Below are positions 29,469-36,254 of a stretch of DNA of 40,399 nucleotides, in pieces. Under the pieces are notes generated by a model. It did not search any database, was not told the DNA's origin, and saw nothing but the letters and a program-made list of their open reading frames with translations. The translations under genes and the position numbers were made by a program. Within the stretch, counting starts at the first letter, position 1. Each line of letters opens with the position of its first letter. Source of the stretch: CAZUMW01 sp964621615 (lineage in GTDB: Bacteria; Desulfobacterota; WTBG01; CAIYCZ01; CAIRTM01); contig CAZUMW010000041.1 of NCBI GenBank assembly GCA_964621615.1, positions 1 to 40,399 on the forward strand, given 5' to 3'.

Positions 29469-30656
29469 TCAGGCAAACGCCCGCTCATAAATAGCGATGA
29501 CATCGTCGCGCGAAAGCGTAACCGGGGTCAGCTCGTAGAGAAACCCCATAGCATTCAGCGAATTGTCTGCAAGTTCTGGCAAATCTTCCCTTTTAACGCC
29601 ATATGCCGACAGCTTTTCTGAAGACAGCCCCGCCGCCGCAAGCAGATTTTCCAAAGCAGCGATAAATGCAGCAGCGGCCTCCGCATCGGAAAGCCTATCC
29701 ACTTCCGCACCCATCGCCCGTGCCATGGCAGGGAATCTGTCGGGCTTGCGCTCTGCAATATATGAAAAATAGGCTACTGCAAGCATACCGAGCCCTGCCC
29801 CGTGAGGCATATCAGGATAGAATGCACTCAGCGCATGCTCCATGGAATGGTGCGAAATACAGCAGGAAAGGGATTCGCACATCCCTGCCTCGCAGGCAGC
29901 CCAGGCAAGACAGGTTCTGGCTTCCAGGTTGCTGCCGTCTTTGACGGCTATTGGCAGATACCGGGTAATGAGTGATATCGCCTCGAGCGCGTGGCTGTCG
30001 GAGGCTGGCTGGCTGACAGTGGCAAGATAGCCTTCGGCCGCATGGCAGAATGCATCGATGCCTGTGTGTGCCGTTACGTCAGGCGGCACAGACAGCATAA
30101 GCTCGGGATCAACGATTGACAGCACCGGAAACGTTTCAGGAACACCCCAGCCGATCTTCTCTCTTGTATCAGGGTTGGTGATAACCGTCCAGGGGTCGGA
30201 CTCGGTGCCGGTTCCCGCTGTTGTGGGAACCGCTACGATAGGCAGCGGCTTATTCGGGGGTATTTTCCCCCCGCCGGTTCCGCCGCTTATATAGTCCCAG
30301 TATGTTCCCGGGTTCGTTGCCATGACCGCGATGCTTTTTGCAGAATCGATGGTGCTTCCACCGCCGAGGCCGAGCACAAAATCGCACCTGTTTTGCCTGG
30401 CAGCTGCAGCTCCCTGTTCCACATGTTCCACGATGGGATTTGCAATAATTTTATCAAATTCAACTGTCTCAACACTGTTTTTGCTAAGGTAGTCTTTTAC
30501 GCGATCGCGGTAGCCGTGCTTTTTCATAGCTCCTGCTGCACCGGTAACGAGCAGTGCCTTTCTTCCCGGCAGAAATGTCATTGAGGCAAGCTCCTTTAGC
30601 TTTCCTGCTCCAAAAAGAATCCGTGTCGGCATGTAATAGGCAAAATCAAAATTCAT
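29469..30656 (-). CDS. Iron-containing alcohol dehydrogenase
   Basis: The 395-residue protein is a full-length group III Fe-dependent alcohol dehydrogenase. It has the N-terminal PTRILFGAGKLKEL, the dinucleotide-binding GLGGGSTIDSAKSIAV, PTTAGTGTESDPWTVITN, and the metal-binding segments GIDAFCHAAEGYLA and HHSMEHALSAFYP followed by MPHGAGLGML. Relatives reduce aldehydes or oxidise short-chain alcohols with NAD(P)H in the cytoplasm; the nearest resemblance is to the butanol dehydrogenase-like subgroup. The start is supported by GGGGAG nine bases upstream. It is monocistronic; a sigma-70-like promoter candidate lies at 30716-30744. Physiological substrate unknown. Confidence 0.92.
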   Translation of the reverse strand: MNFDFAYYMPTRILFGAGKLKELASMTFLPGRKALLVTGAAGAMKKHGYRDRVKDYLSKNSVETVEFDKIIANPIVEHVEQGAAAARQNRCDFVLGLGGGSTIDSAKSIAVMATNPGTYWDYISGGTGGGKIPPNKPLPIVAVPTTAGTGTESDPWTVITNPDTREKIGWGVPETFPVLSIVDPELMLSVPPDVTAHTGIDAFCHAAEGYLATVSQPASDSHALEAISLITRYLPIAVKDGSNLEARTCLAWAACEAGMCESLSCCISHHSMEHALSAFYPDMPHGAGLGMLAVAYFSYIAERKPDRFPAMARAMGAEVDRLSDAEAAAAFIAALENLLAAAGLSSEKLSAYGVKREDLPELADNSLNAMGFLYELTPVTLSRDDVIAIYERAFA

Positions 30657-30715
30657 GGCAGACTCCCCATGTGTTAGTGGTTGATCATTCCATTTGTGCT
30701 ATCTTTAACACGTTT

Positions 30716-30744
30716 ACAATAATACCGGTGGTAATGATATTCAA
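30716..30744 (-). promoter_or_regulatory. Sigma-70-like promoter candidate of the alcohol dehydrogenase gene
   Basis: On the minus strand TTGAAT, a 17-base spacer and TATTGT precede the alcohol dehydrogenase start by about 55 bases. The -35 and -10 match at 4-5 of 6 positions each. Weak but reasonably placed. Confidence 0.35.
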
Positions 30745-30878
30745 GTGCTTTACAAAAACATAAAATTTCAGTAGGATTGACTAAAAACAAATAACTCAAA
30801 GCAGTTGACAAACCGGGGCATTCTGCTCGTACTGCCTTACCCCCCCCGACTGCGTGGTATTGTTACAACGTTAAAGAA

Positions 30879-30917
30879 AAACCGTCATCACCCGGATGAA
30901 CCGGGTGATGACGGTTT
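30879..30917 (-). terminator. Strong hairpin, terminator on the minus strand
   Basis: Perfect 17-base arms (30879-30895 and 30901-30917) around ATGAA. On the minus strand the stem is followed by TTTTTCTTTAA, a good termination tract; on the plus strand the following text is not T-rich. No minus-strand gene ends here within the visible region, so it may insulate against antisense transcription or belong to the repeat element that follows. Confidence 0.6.
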
Positions 30918-30940
30918 GTGTTGAGCTGTTGCCCCTTGTG

Positions 30941-31070
30941 TCGTTGCACGGCTCCGTCCGGGCAATCCAGTTGTTTTGTGAACAGCACAATGCGGACAAA
31001 ATTATTAGAATTCCGCAGAGGTCAAACTCTGTGAGTCCCTCGGCAGAGCCGGGTGTACCCATGATTATTA
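30941..31070 (+). repeat. Dispersed structured intergenic repeat, copy B
   Basis: This copy aligns with 31-167. It ends 61 bases before the flavodoxin gene. Self-complementary arms are stronger here: TGCGGA with TCCGCA (30990-31017), CTCTG with CAGAG (31028-31047) and GGGT with ACCC (31051-31060). The conserved primary blocks together with arms that pair in both copies suggest a structured element, either an RNA in the flavodoxin leader or a mobile repeat. The remaining intergenic DNA between 30657 and 31131 shows no gene. Confidence 0.6.
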
Positions 31071-31131
31071 TGGCTGTAGCTGGAATAAAACAACAAAACA
31101 TGAACACATAATTTCACAGGAGGTATTTGCC

Positions 31132-31614
31132 ATGAAGATACTGGTCATGTATTATTCACGCTCCGGCAATACCCGAAAGCTTGCTGAGGCCGTCGCCTCC
31201 GGCGTACGACAGGTTGAAAACGCTGAGTGTGTTGTGAAACAGGCTGCAGATGTTACTGAAAATGATTTTCTTGACTCTCACGGAATTATAGCCGGATCGC
31301 CGGTATATTTCGGCTCCATGGCTGCGGAGCTCAAAGCGGTGTTTGATCGCTTTGTCGGCTTGCGAAGCAGAATGGGAAACAAAATCGGCGCTGCCTTCGC
31401 CACATCCGGCGACAGCACCGGCGGCAAAGAAACCACGCTGCTGTCCATTATTCAGGCAATGCTTATAAACGGCATGATCATCGTCGGCGATCCGCTCGAC
31501 GCAACAGGTCATTACGGCACAGCGTGTGCCGGTGCTCCCGACAAAACCACTATCGAAAACGCTGAAAAACTCGGCAGGCGTGTCGCAGAAATTGCCCTTA
31601 TAATACACAGCTAA
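31132..31614 (+). CDS. Flavodoxin-family protein
   Basis: The 160-residue protein has the FMN phosphate-binding loop YSRSGNTRKLAEAV at residues 8-21 and the second FMN loop GSPVYFGSMAAELKAVFDR near 64-82, with ATSGDSTGGKETTLLSII near 108-125, as in WrbA-like NAD(P)H:quinone oxidoreductases. Such proteins carry electrons or reduce quinones in the cytoplasm. AGGAGGT lies seven bases before the ATG. The membrane protein gene follows after 19 bases, so it is probably co-transcribed with the CcdA/TlpA pair and may supply or handle reducing equivalents. Copy B of the dispersed repeat lies in its leader. Confidence 0.88.
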   Translation: MKILVMYYSRSGNTRKLAEAVASGVRQVENAECVVKQAADVTENDFLDSHGIIAGSPVYFGSMAAELKAVFDRFVGLRSRMGNKIGAAFATSGDSTGGKETTLLSIIQAMLINGMIIVGDPLDATGHYGTACAGAPDKTTIENAEKLGRRVAEIALIIHS

Positions 31615-31633
31615 CACTCAGCGGAAACCTCGC

Positions 31634-32335
31634 ATGGACGCCATGCTGGAACACTTCAACAGTTATCTGCAGTCTTCGCCCGGCATGGCTGTGCTCACCG
31701 CTTTTCTGGCCGGGATTCTTACCAGCTTCACCCCCTGCGTGTACCCTCTTATTCCGATTACCGTTGGGGTCATCGGGGCAAAAAGCAGTTCGAGCAGGCT
31801 GCGCGGCTTTTCTCTGTCTTTGTTGTATGTCCTCGGGATGGCTGTGGTCTATGCGGGACTTGGCGCGTTCGCTGCGCTCACCGGGCAGCTGTTTGGACAA
31901 ATAAGCACCAGTTTCTGGACCTATCTGATTGTCGGGAATATTTTTTTCATATTCGGCCTTTCAATGCTTGACGTATTCAGCCTGCAGCTGAATTTCTTTC
32001 AGCAGCAAACACATACACGCCCAAAAGGTGCGCTCACGGTATTTATGTTCGGCGGTCTCTCAGGTCTTATCGCCGGCCCCTGCACAACACCCGTTCTGGG
32101 AACTCTGCTTACATATGTCGCCTCGCGGCAGAATATAGCGATAGGATTCATAATGCTTTTTGTGTTCGCATTCGGAATGGGCGCCCTGCTGCTGGTAGTG
32201 GGAACCTTCACCGGAATCCTTGCGTCGCTTCCCCGCTCAGGCACATGGATGGTTACCGTTAAAAAAGCCTTCGGACTTGTAATGCTTGCCGCAGGTGAAT
32301 ATTTCATCCTCAAGGCAGGACAACTTATGATATAG
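31634..32335 (+). CDS. CcdA/DsbD-type thiol-disulfide membrane protein
   Basis: This 233-residue polytopic membrane protein has about six hydrophobic segments (for example GMAVLTAFLAGILTSFTPCV, LYVLGMAVVYAGLGAFAALT, YLIVGNIFFIFGLSMLDVF). It contains the two membrane cysteines of the CcdA/DsbD transmembrane domain in TPCVYPLIPI (about residue 35) and GPCTTPVLGTLL (about residue 152). The family passes electrons from cytoplasmic thioredoxin across the membrane to periplasmic thiol proteins. It has CcdA length and lacks DsbD's periplasmic and thioredoxin domains. The neighbouring TlpA-like lipoprotein is the likely recipient. Confidence 0.9.
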   Translation: MDAMLEHFNSYLQSSPGMAVLTAFLAGILTSFTPCVYPLIPITVGVIGAKSSSSRLRGFSLSLLYVLGMAVVYAGLGAFAALTGQLFGQISTSFWTYLIVGNIFFIFGLSMLDVFSLQLNFFQQQTHTRPKGALTVFMFGGLSGLIAGPCTTPVLGTLLTYVASRQNIAIGFIMLFVFAFGMGALLLVVGTFTGILASLPRSGTWMVTVKKAFGLVMLAAGEYFILKAGQLMI

Positions 32336-32344
32336 GAGAGCTCA

Positions 32345-32866
32345 ATGAATGACAGATATTTACCCGTGCTCATTGCTGGAGCGCTTATGGCGCTTCTGAC
32401 ATGCTGCAGCGACAGCCCGTCAGAAAATACCGCGGCAACCACCGGCCTTATGAAGGGACAGCGCGCGCCGGATTTCACCCTCCAGGATCTCGAGGGCAAC
32501 AAGATATCCCTTTCGTCATTCCAGAACGAACATCCGGTGTGCCTTGTGTTCTGGGCAACGTGGTGCCCGCACTGCGTAAGCGATATCCCGCTGCTGAAAA
32601 AAATACACAATACATACCACCCGCAGGGACTTCGCATACTCGCAGTCGATATTGCAGCCAACGATCCGCTATCACGCGTCAGAGCCTTTCAGAAAAAATA
32701 CAGCATACCCTATACCATCCTCTATGACGCGCAGAATTCAGTATCCCGTCTTTACAGCGTAACCGGCGTTCCGGTCAGCATTATTATCGACAAAAAGGGC
32801 ATCATACGGTTTCGCGGGTATAAGCTTCCCGGCAGTATCGGGTCGCTGCTTGATGAACTTGTATGA
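32345..32866 (+). CDS. TlpA/ResA-like thioredoxin-fold lipoprotein
   Basis: The 173-residue protein starts eight bases after AGGAGAG. Its N-terminus has a hydrophobic segment ending LMALLTCC, a lipoprotein signal peptidase site with lipidated Cys near residue 20. The mature part is an AhpC/TSA-TlpA thioredoxin fold: GQRAPDFTLQDLEGNKISLS, the active site FWATWCPHCVSDIPLLKK and the cis-Pro region VTGVPVSIIIDKKG. It should reduce extracytoplasmic disulfides, for example in cytochrome c maturation or secreted proteins, using electrons from the CcdA-like protein encoded nine bases upstream. A strong terminator follows. Confidence 0.92.
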   Translation: MNDRYLPVLIAGALMALLTCCSDSPSENTAATTGLMKGQRAPDFTLQDLEGNKISLSSFQNEHPVCLVFWATWCPHCVSDIPLLKKIHNTYHPQGLRILAVDIAANDPLSRVRAFQKKYSIPYTILYDAQNSVSRLYSVTGVPVSIIIDKKGIIRFRGYKLPGSIGSLLDELV

Positions 32867-32867
32867 C

Positions 32868-32901
32868 AAAAAAAGCCCTCTCAAAAAAGAGGGCTTTTTT
32901 T
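32868..32901. terminator. Bidirectional intrinsic terminator
   Basis: Arms AAAAAAAGCCCTCT (32868-32881) and AGAGGGCTTTTTTT (32888-32901) enclose a six-base loop, with A and T tracts on either side. It closes the flavodoxin-CcdA-TlpA operon and also lies just beyond the stop of the minus-strand gene at 32961. Confidence 0.92.
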
Positions 32902-32960
32902 GTTTACCTGTTAGGACGGTACTCTGTGTGCACACTTTTTTGGACACGGCCGACCGGTAC

Positions 32961-34403
32961 TTATTTCAGCAGATAAATCAGCCGCGGTGTGGCGACTGCC
33001 TCGCCGACAACAGCTGCCAGACCCGATGCATCGACCTCTTCCAGAATGTAGCTGCAGGTAATACCGTTTCGAAGGCCGCTGTCGGTAATTGCATACGAGG
33101 CACCCTGCGTAGCAGAGCCGCTGGCAGCGATAAGCCCGTCATTAACCTGCTCATAGTCCCCGCCTCCTGCGGAACGGTACACATTAAATCCGGCGCTGTG
33201 TATCTCTGAAGCAGTTTCCCATCTCAGAACGACCTGCCTGAAACCGGCCTCTGCCTCAATCGATGAAATCTCAACAAGGGTGGCATCGCCTTCCTGTACC
33301 GCATATTTCAGCGAACCGGCAGTATAGTCATTGTAGCTTATGTGCATACCGTCCTGTGCATCAAGTGCCAGTGCCGAATGCTGGCCGACGTCGCCCGTCT
33401 CAACAGCCTCAGCCGTCCACCCGGCTTCTGTTAAAGTTGATTCCTCTCCCGTGGAATACACTGCAACGCGAATACTCTCATCCTCTTCTGCGTAATAGCT
33501 GATTCTGGGACAATCCTGTGAATCAATAGCAATAGAACTGTATTGTCCGGCATTTACATTTTTACTTATCAGATTGATCCCTAACAGACTGACCAGCGCC
33601 TCATCACAGCCATCGACAATAGCACACACCCAGCTACCGCTCTTGTTCGTGGCATATTTGAGATCATCATCATCATCGTCATAATAGCTGATGTGCGGCA
33701 CATCGGCGGAATCAAGCGCGATTGAGGAATACTGCCCGAGATCGGAAGTGCTGTCATCGATAACTGATACATTCCAAGTGCCGCTTTCTTTAACCGCATA
33801 CATCAGCCGGTTGTTGTCGGCATCATAAAAACTTACATGCGGGGTATCATCGGAGGCAAGCGCCAGAGAAACTGTGCCGTCAGGGTCGTCAGTATCATAG
33901 ATCAGCTCCGGGGATGACCAGCCTGAGCCGTCATAGGACACCAGATACAGCGCATCTTCACTGTCATTGACATAACAGATAACCGGGTTGCCGGAGCTGT
34001 TTATTGCGATGTCACTGTAGCACCCGTTATACTCTGCGACTGCTGCGGTCATAATCGTCCAACTGCCGTCGCTTTTCACCGCGCATTTCAGGGCATCGTT
34101 TTTACCGTCCGCATAGCTGATATAAATAGAACCGGCGGGCCCGATAGCTATTGCAGAGGCGACCTTCAAGCCATAATCAAGCGTTTCCACTGTTTCAGTA
34201 AACCAGGCGGTTCCATCGTGTACGGCATGCTTCAGTTCATCCCCCGCACCATAGCTGATATGCGGATTACCTGAACCATCTGTCGCTATGTCGGTAAAAA
34301 CACCGCCGTCCGTATCAACTTCCGTAATATCCCAACCAAATGCAGTCCCCATACTCAGCATCACCATAAGTATTACTGCAGCAATTATTTTTGTTTTTTT
34401 CAT
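32961..34403 (-). CDS. Secreted repeat protein with C-terminal fibronectin-like module
   Basis: The 480-residue protein has a signal peptide (KKTKIIAAVILMVMLSMGTA, ending FGWD). About seven to eight repeats of some 45 residues follow, each with a core like SIA(I/L)DS-x-D-x-P-(H/R)ISYY-x-x-x-x-x-x-(L/I)-(K/R)-x-A, a pattern expected of a beta-propeller. Residues 378-480 form a fibronectin-III-like module, VVLRWETASEIHSAGFNVYR and YILEEVDASGLAAVVGEAVA, ending TPRLIYLLK, about 60% identical by eye to the end of the 34770-35621 product. Start is supported by AAGGAGC. A good sigma-54 promoter lies at 34467-34482, with two dyads upstream. Its role is probably extracellular or surface binding; no catalytic site is visible. 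Confidence 0.85.
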   Translation of the reverse strand: MKKTKIIAAVILMVMLSMGTAFGWDITEVDTDGGVFTDIATDGSGNPHISYGAGDELKHAVHDGTAWFTETVETLDYGLKVASAIAIGPAGSIYISYADGKNDALKCAVKSDGSWTIMTAAVAEYNGCYSDIAINSSGNPVICYVNDSEDALYLVSYDGSGWSSPELIYDTDDPDGTVSLALASDDTPHVSFYDADNNRLMYAVKESGTWNVSVIDDSTSDLGQYSSIALDSADVPHISYYDDDDDDLKYATNKSGSWVCAIVDGCDEALVSLLGINLISKNVNAGQYSSIAIDSQDCPRISYYAEEDESIRVAVYSTGEESTLTEAGWTAEAVETGDVGQHSALALDAQDGMHISYNDYTAGSLKYAVQEGDATLVEISSIEAEAGFRQVVLRWETASEIHSAGFNVYRSAGGGDYEQVNDGLIAASGSATQGASYAITDSGLRNGITCSYILEEVDASGLAAVVGEAVATPRLIYLLK

Positions 34404-34466
34404 TTCCGGCTCCTTTCTTTTTCTTGTCGGTTTTTATTGCTTTCAAGTGTTGTGCAGTATGTACTA

Positions 34467-34482
34467 TGCAAAGCCTATGCCA
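34467..34482 (-). promoter_or_regulatory. Sigma-54 promoter of the secreted repeat protein
   Basis: On the minus strand TGGCATAGGCTTTGCA has GG and GC elements in the exact 12-base register and strong matches to both consensus halves. Transcription would start near 34456, leaving a 53-nt leader. Two dyads upstream (34567-34584 and 34650-34667) fit activator sites. Confidence 0.75.
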
Positions 34483-34566
34483 TTCCGTTAACAGCAATAT
34501 TATGATGTTATTTCAAATTGTTATACAATTAAAACAAAATATGAATTATTATTCTCGCACATCAAC

Positions 34567-34584
34567 TTTCTCATTAACGAGAAA
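34567..34584. promoter_or_regulatory. Proximal activator dyad TTTCTC-N6-GAGAAA
   Basis: TTTCTC (34567-34572), ATTAAC, GAGAAA (34579-34584) is a perfect six-plus-six dyad whose near edge is 85 bases upstream of the sigma-54 promoter. It is repeated 83 bases farther on. This is the usual location of enhancer sites for sigma-54 activators. Confidence 0.55.
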
Positions 34585-34649
34585 ACCATATAAAAAAATA
34601 AAAACAGGCCGGATATCCATGTTTTTTTGTTTTATCACAATTGGCAATT

Positions 34650-34667
34650 TTTCTCAAAATAGAGAAA
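34650..34667. promoter_or_regulatory. Distal activator dyad TTTCTC-N6-GAGAAA
   Basis: TTTCTC (34650-34655), AAAATA, GAGAAA (34662-34667), same arms and spacer length as the proximal dyad, 168 bases from the promoter. The two dyads are 83 bases apart, close to eight helical turns, so they face the same side of the DNA. Confidence 0.55.
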
Positions 34668-34704
34668 AAGGAGCTTCGAGGTGTACTAACGAGTGTTCAG
34701 AAAA

Positions 34705-34742
34705 ATAAAAGTCCCCTTTTTATTAAAAAAAGAGGACTTTTA
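34705..34742. terminator. Bidirectional intrinsic terminator
   Basis: Arms ATAAAAGTCCCCTTTTT (34705-34721) and AAAAAGAGGACTTTTAT (34726-34742) pair with one mismatch. On the minus strand the stem is followed by TTTTATTTTTC, a termination tract. It ends the minus-strand lamin-tail gene whose stop is at 34770. Confidence 0.8.
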
Positions 34743-34769
34743 TCAATACATCTGCATAGGAGGGCGAGT

Positions 34770-35621
34770 TTATTTGAAAATATAAATCAGTCGTGGGGTG
34801 GCTGTTGCTTCACCGACAACCGTTGCAACACCGGAAGCATCAATTTCTTCCAGAATATAGGTACAGACAATGCCGTTTTTCAATCCCGTATCAACTGTTT
34901 CATATGATGCGCCTTCTGTAGCAGAGCCGGTTGCAGGGATCAGCGAACTATTTATCTGCACACTTTCACCGCCCGCAACAGAGCGATACACATTAAACCC
35001 GACCGAATTGATCTCGGCGGCGGTTTCCCAGGATACAGTTACTTCACCGCAGCCCGGCTGTGCCGTGATTGACGCCAGTTCGACATACGTGGAATCACCA
35101 TTTATGCAGCAGGGGGTCGGGTCACCGGCACCCCAGTTCGAAGGGTCATCATTGTTCTGGCTGGGGTCAATAAGCTGCAGCGCTTTACCCGTGCCGTCCG
35201 CTTCCTCGGGCCACGGCGATTCCTCATCATAGGTAACTTCATCAATAACCGCAGCTCCCTCATCAGGATCCCCGTCATACAGTACAAGCGTTTCGCCCGC
35301 ATTGGCAAGACTTCCAAGCTCCTCAACAATAACACAGCAGTCACACGTATCGGAAATGATATTATCGTCAATGAACACCAGATAACAGCCCGCACCAAGA
35401 ATTGTATCCTCGGGGACATAGTGCTCGGTGCCGTTTAGCAGACAATAGCCGCTGACATCGACGGCCGTATCCGACGTATTAATGATCTCCACAAACTCTT
35501 CGTTGAAGGGATCATCAGGATGATAGTTTATTTCATTAATAACCAGATCGCCAAAAGCTGCTGCAGGCAGAATCATACAACCGCAGATCAGCATCCCAAG
35601 TATTCCAGATAACTTTTTCAT
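34770..35621 (-). CDS. Secreted lamin-tail-domain protein with the same C-terminal module
   Basis: The 283-residue protein starts after GGAGGGGG and has a signal peptide (KKLSGILGMLICGCMILPAA, ending AFG). Residues 25-165 are a lamin tail (LTD) domain: LVINEINYHPDDPFNEEFVE followed by IINTSDTAVDVSGYCLL and, near the end, GKALQLIDPSQNNDDPSNW. Bacterial LTD proteins are usually extracellular and often anchor or bind. Several Cys (CDCC, CC) may form disulfides. Residues 182-283 are the fibronectin-like module shared with the 32961 product, including SWETAAEINSVGFNVYRSV and ending TPRLIYIFK. It may be read from the sigma-54 promoter of the small peptide gene upstream (134 bases away) or from the weak one at 35679-35694. 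Confidence 0.85.
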   Translation of the reverse strand: MKKLSGILGMLICGCMILPAAAFGDLVINEINYHPDDPFNEEFVEIINTSDTAVDVSGYCLLNGTEHYVPEDTILGAGCYLVFIDDNIISDTCDCCVIVEELGSLANAGETLVLYDGDPDEGAAVIDEVTYDEESPWPEEADGTGKALQLIDPSQNNDDPSNWGAGDPTPCCINGDSTYVELASITAQPGCGEVTVSWETAAEINSVGFNVYRSVAGGESVQINSSLIPATGSATEGASYETVDTGLKNGIVCTYILEEIDASGVATVVGEATATPRLIYIFK

Positions 35622-35678
35622 ACTACCCCCTCCTTCTCAAAAAACCATGATTGATTAATAAAAAAAATCTGTATTTGT

Positions 35679-35694
35679 TGCCGGAATATCACCT
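35679..35694 (-). promoter_or_regulatory. Weak sigma-54-like element before the lamin-tail gene
   Basis: On the minus strand AGGTGATATTCCGGCA keeps GG and GC at the right 12-base spacing but matches little else (the -12 box is CGGC, not TTGC). Predicted leader is about 48 nt, similar to the two better promoters. No dyad is seen 85 or 168 bases upstream. Tentative. Confidence 0.25.
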
Positions 35695-35754
35695 TTACCG
35701 GTCTACTCTCTGTTTAAATAAAGACTACAGCCCGTAACACATCCCAATATGAGA

Positions 35755-35865
35755 TTAAAAATCTGCCTGACTGACGATTGTCTGTGCGGGCCCGACTATT
35801 TCGATAATATCTTCTTCAGCGTAGGTAATAATAACCGGTTTTTGATATTCTTTTTTGCTTTGCAT
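35755..35865 (-). CDS. Small 36-residue peptide, RiPP-precursor-like
   Basis: This gene is too short for ordinary gene calling. The ATG at 35863-35865 follows GGGGGAGAAATC, an excellent ribosome binding site, and a sigma-54 promoter lies 60 bases upstream. The peptide begins MQSKKEYQKPVIITY, continues AEEDIIEIVGPAQTIV and ends SQADF. The plan (basic start, Y-x-KP motif, acidic EEDIIEIVGPA stretch, short tail) resembles leader-core precursors of ribosomally made, modified peptides. No Cys is present and no maturase or transporter is in the window, so modification is unproven. It is followed after 134 bases by the lamin-tail gene in the same direction, and divergent from the sigma-54 activator gene. 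It could also be a small regulatory or secreted peptide. Confidence 0.6.
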   Translation of the reverse strand: MQSKKEYQKPVIITYAEEDIIEIVGPAQTIVSQADF

Positions 35866-35924
35866 GATTTCTCCCCCTTTTCAAATAAGGTTATTATGCG
35901 TGTTAATTTGCACTCAATGCAACT

Positions 35925-35940
35925 TGCAACCATCATACCA
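35925..35940 (-). promoter_or_regulatory. Sigma-54 promoter of the small peptide gene
   Basis: On the minus strand TGGTATGATGGTTGCA matches the consensus TGGYAY-N5-TTGCA with correct 12-base GG to GC spacing. The start site would be near 35914, giving a leader of about 49 nt, nearly the same as for the gene at 34403. Confidence 0.7.
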
Positions 35941-36022
35941 ACAAATACACTTATAATTTCAAAGCAAATTCAAGCAGTTAGGAATTGCGTGCAGAAAACC
36001 GGCACATACTCAGCCGGTCTGG

Positions 36023-36126
36023 ATTCTCATGTATGATAGCACAAACCGATCGATAACCTTAACTATCCTAAATATCTTGTCATTCTGCTTTTATCAAAAT
36101 TGAAACTTTTTCTCAAAAAAAAGAAA
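36023..36126. promoter_or_regulatory. Candidate activator dyads upstream of the small peptide promoter
   Basis: The distal site is TTTCTC (36109-36114), six A, AAGAAA (36121-36126), one mismatch from the perfect dyads at 34567 and 34650. The proximal site is ATTCTC-ATGTAT-GATAGC (36023-36040), with only the left arm well kept. Their near edges lie 83 and 169 bases from the promoter at 35940, versus 85 and 168 at the 34482 promoter, so geometry is conserved although sequence of the proximal site is weak. The distal site also lies 130 bases before the activator gene and could mediate autoregulation. The rest of the gap 35622-36254 holds no other gene I can support. Confidence 0.45.
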
Positions 36127-36254
36127 ACATTCTTGATTCATCACACCTCCTCTGGTATAGTTCACAAAAAAATGCCCTATATCCAAAAATGTATTAAATT
36201 TTTTACTATCATGGCCATGCTTTCCCATCCCATTGTTGCCATTGGAGGGTCACC

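Noticed and set aside
35749..36036. A 95-codon plus-strand open frame
   Set aside because: It is antisense to the small peptide gene and its sigma-54 promoter, has no ribosome binding site and no protein-like pattern.
36094..36141. A 15-codon minus-strand frame behind a very good AGGAGGTG site
   Set aside because: Far too short, low-complexity Phe/Lys-rich, and it covers the candidate activator dyad at 36109-36126. The ribosome binding site is noteworthy, but I cannot support a gene.
36205..36225. A TGG-containing sigma-54-like sequence before the activator gene
   Set aside because: TGGCCATGCTTTCCC lacks GC at the -12 register.
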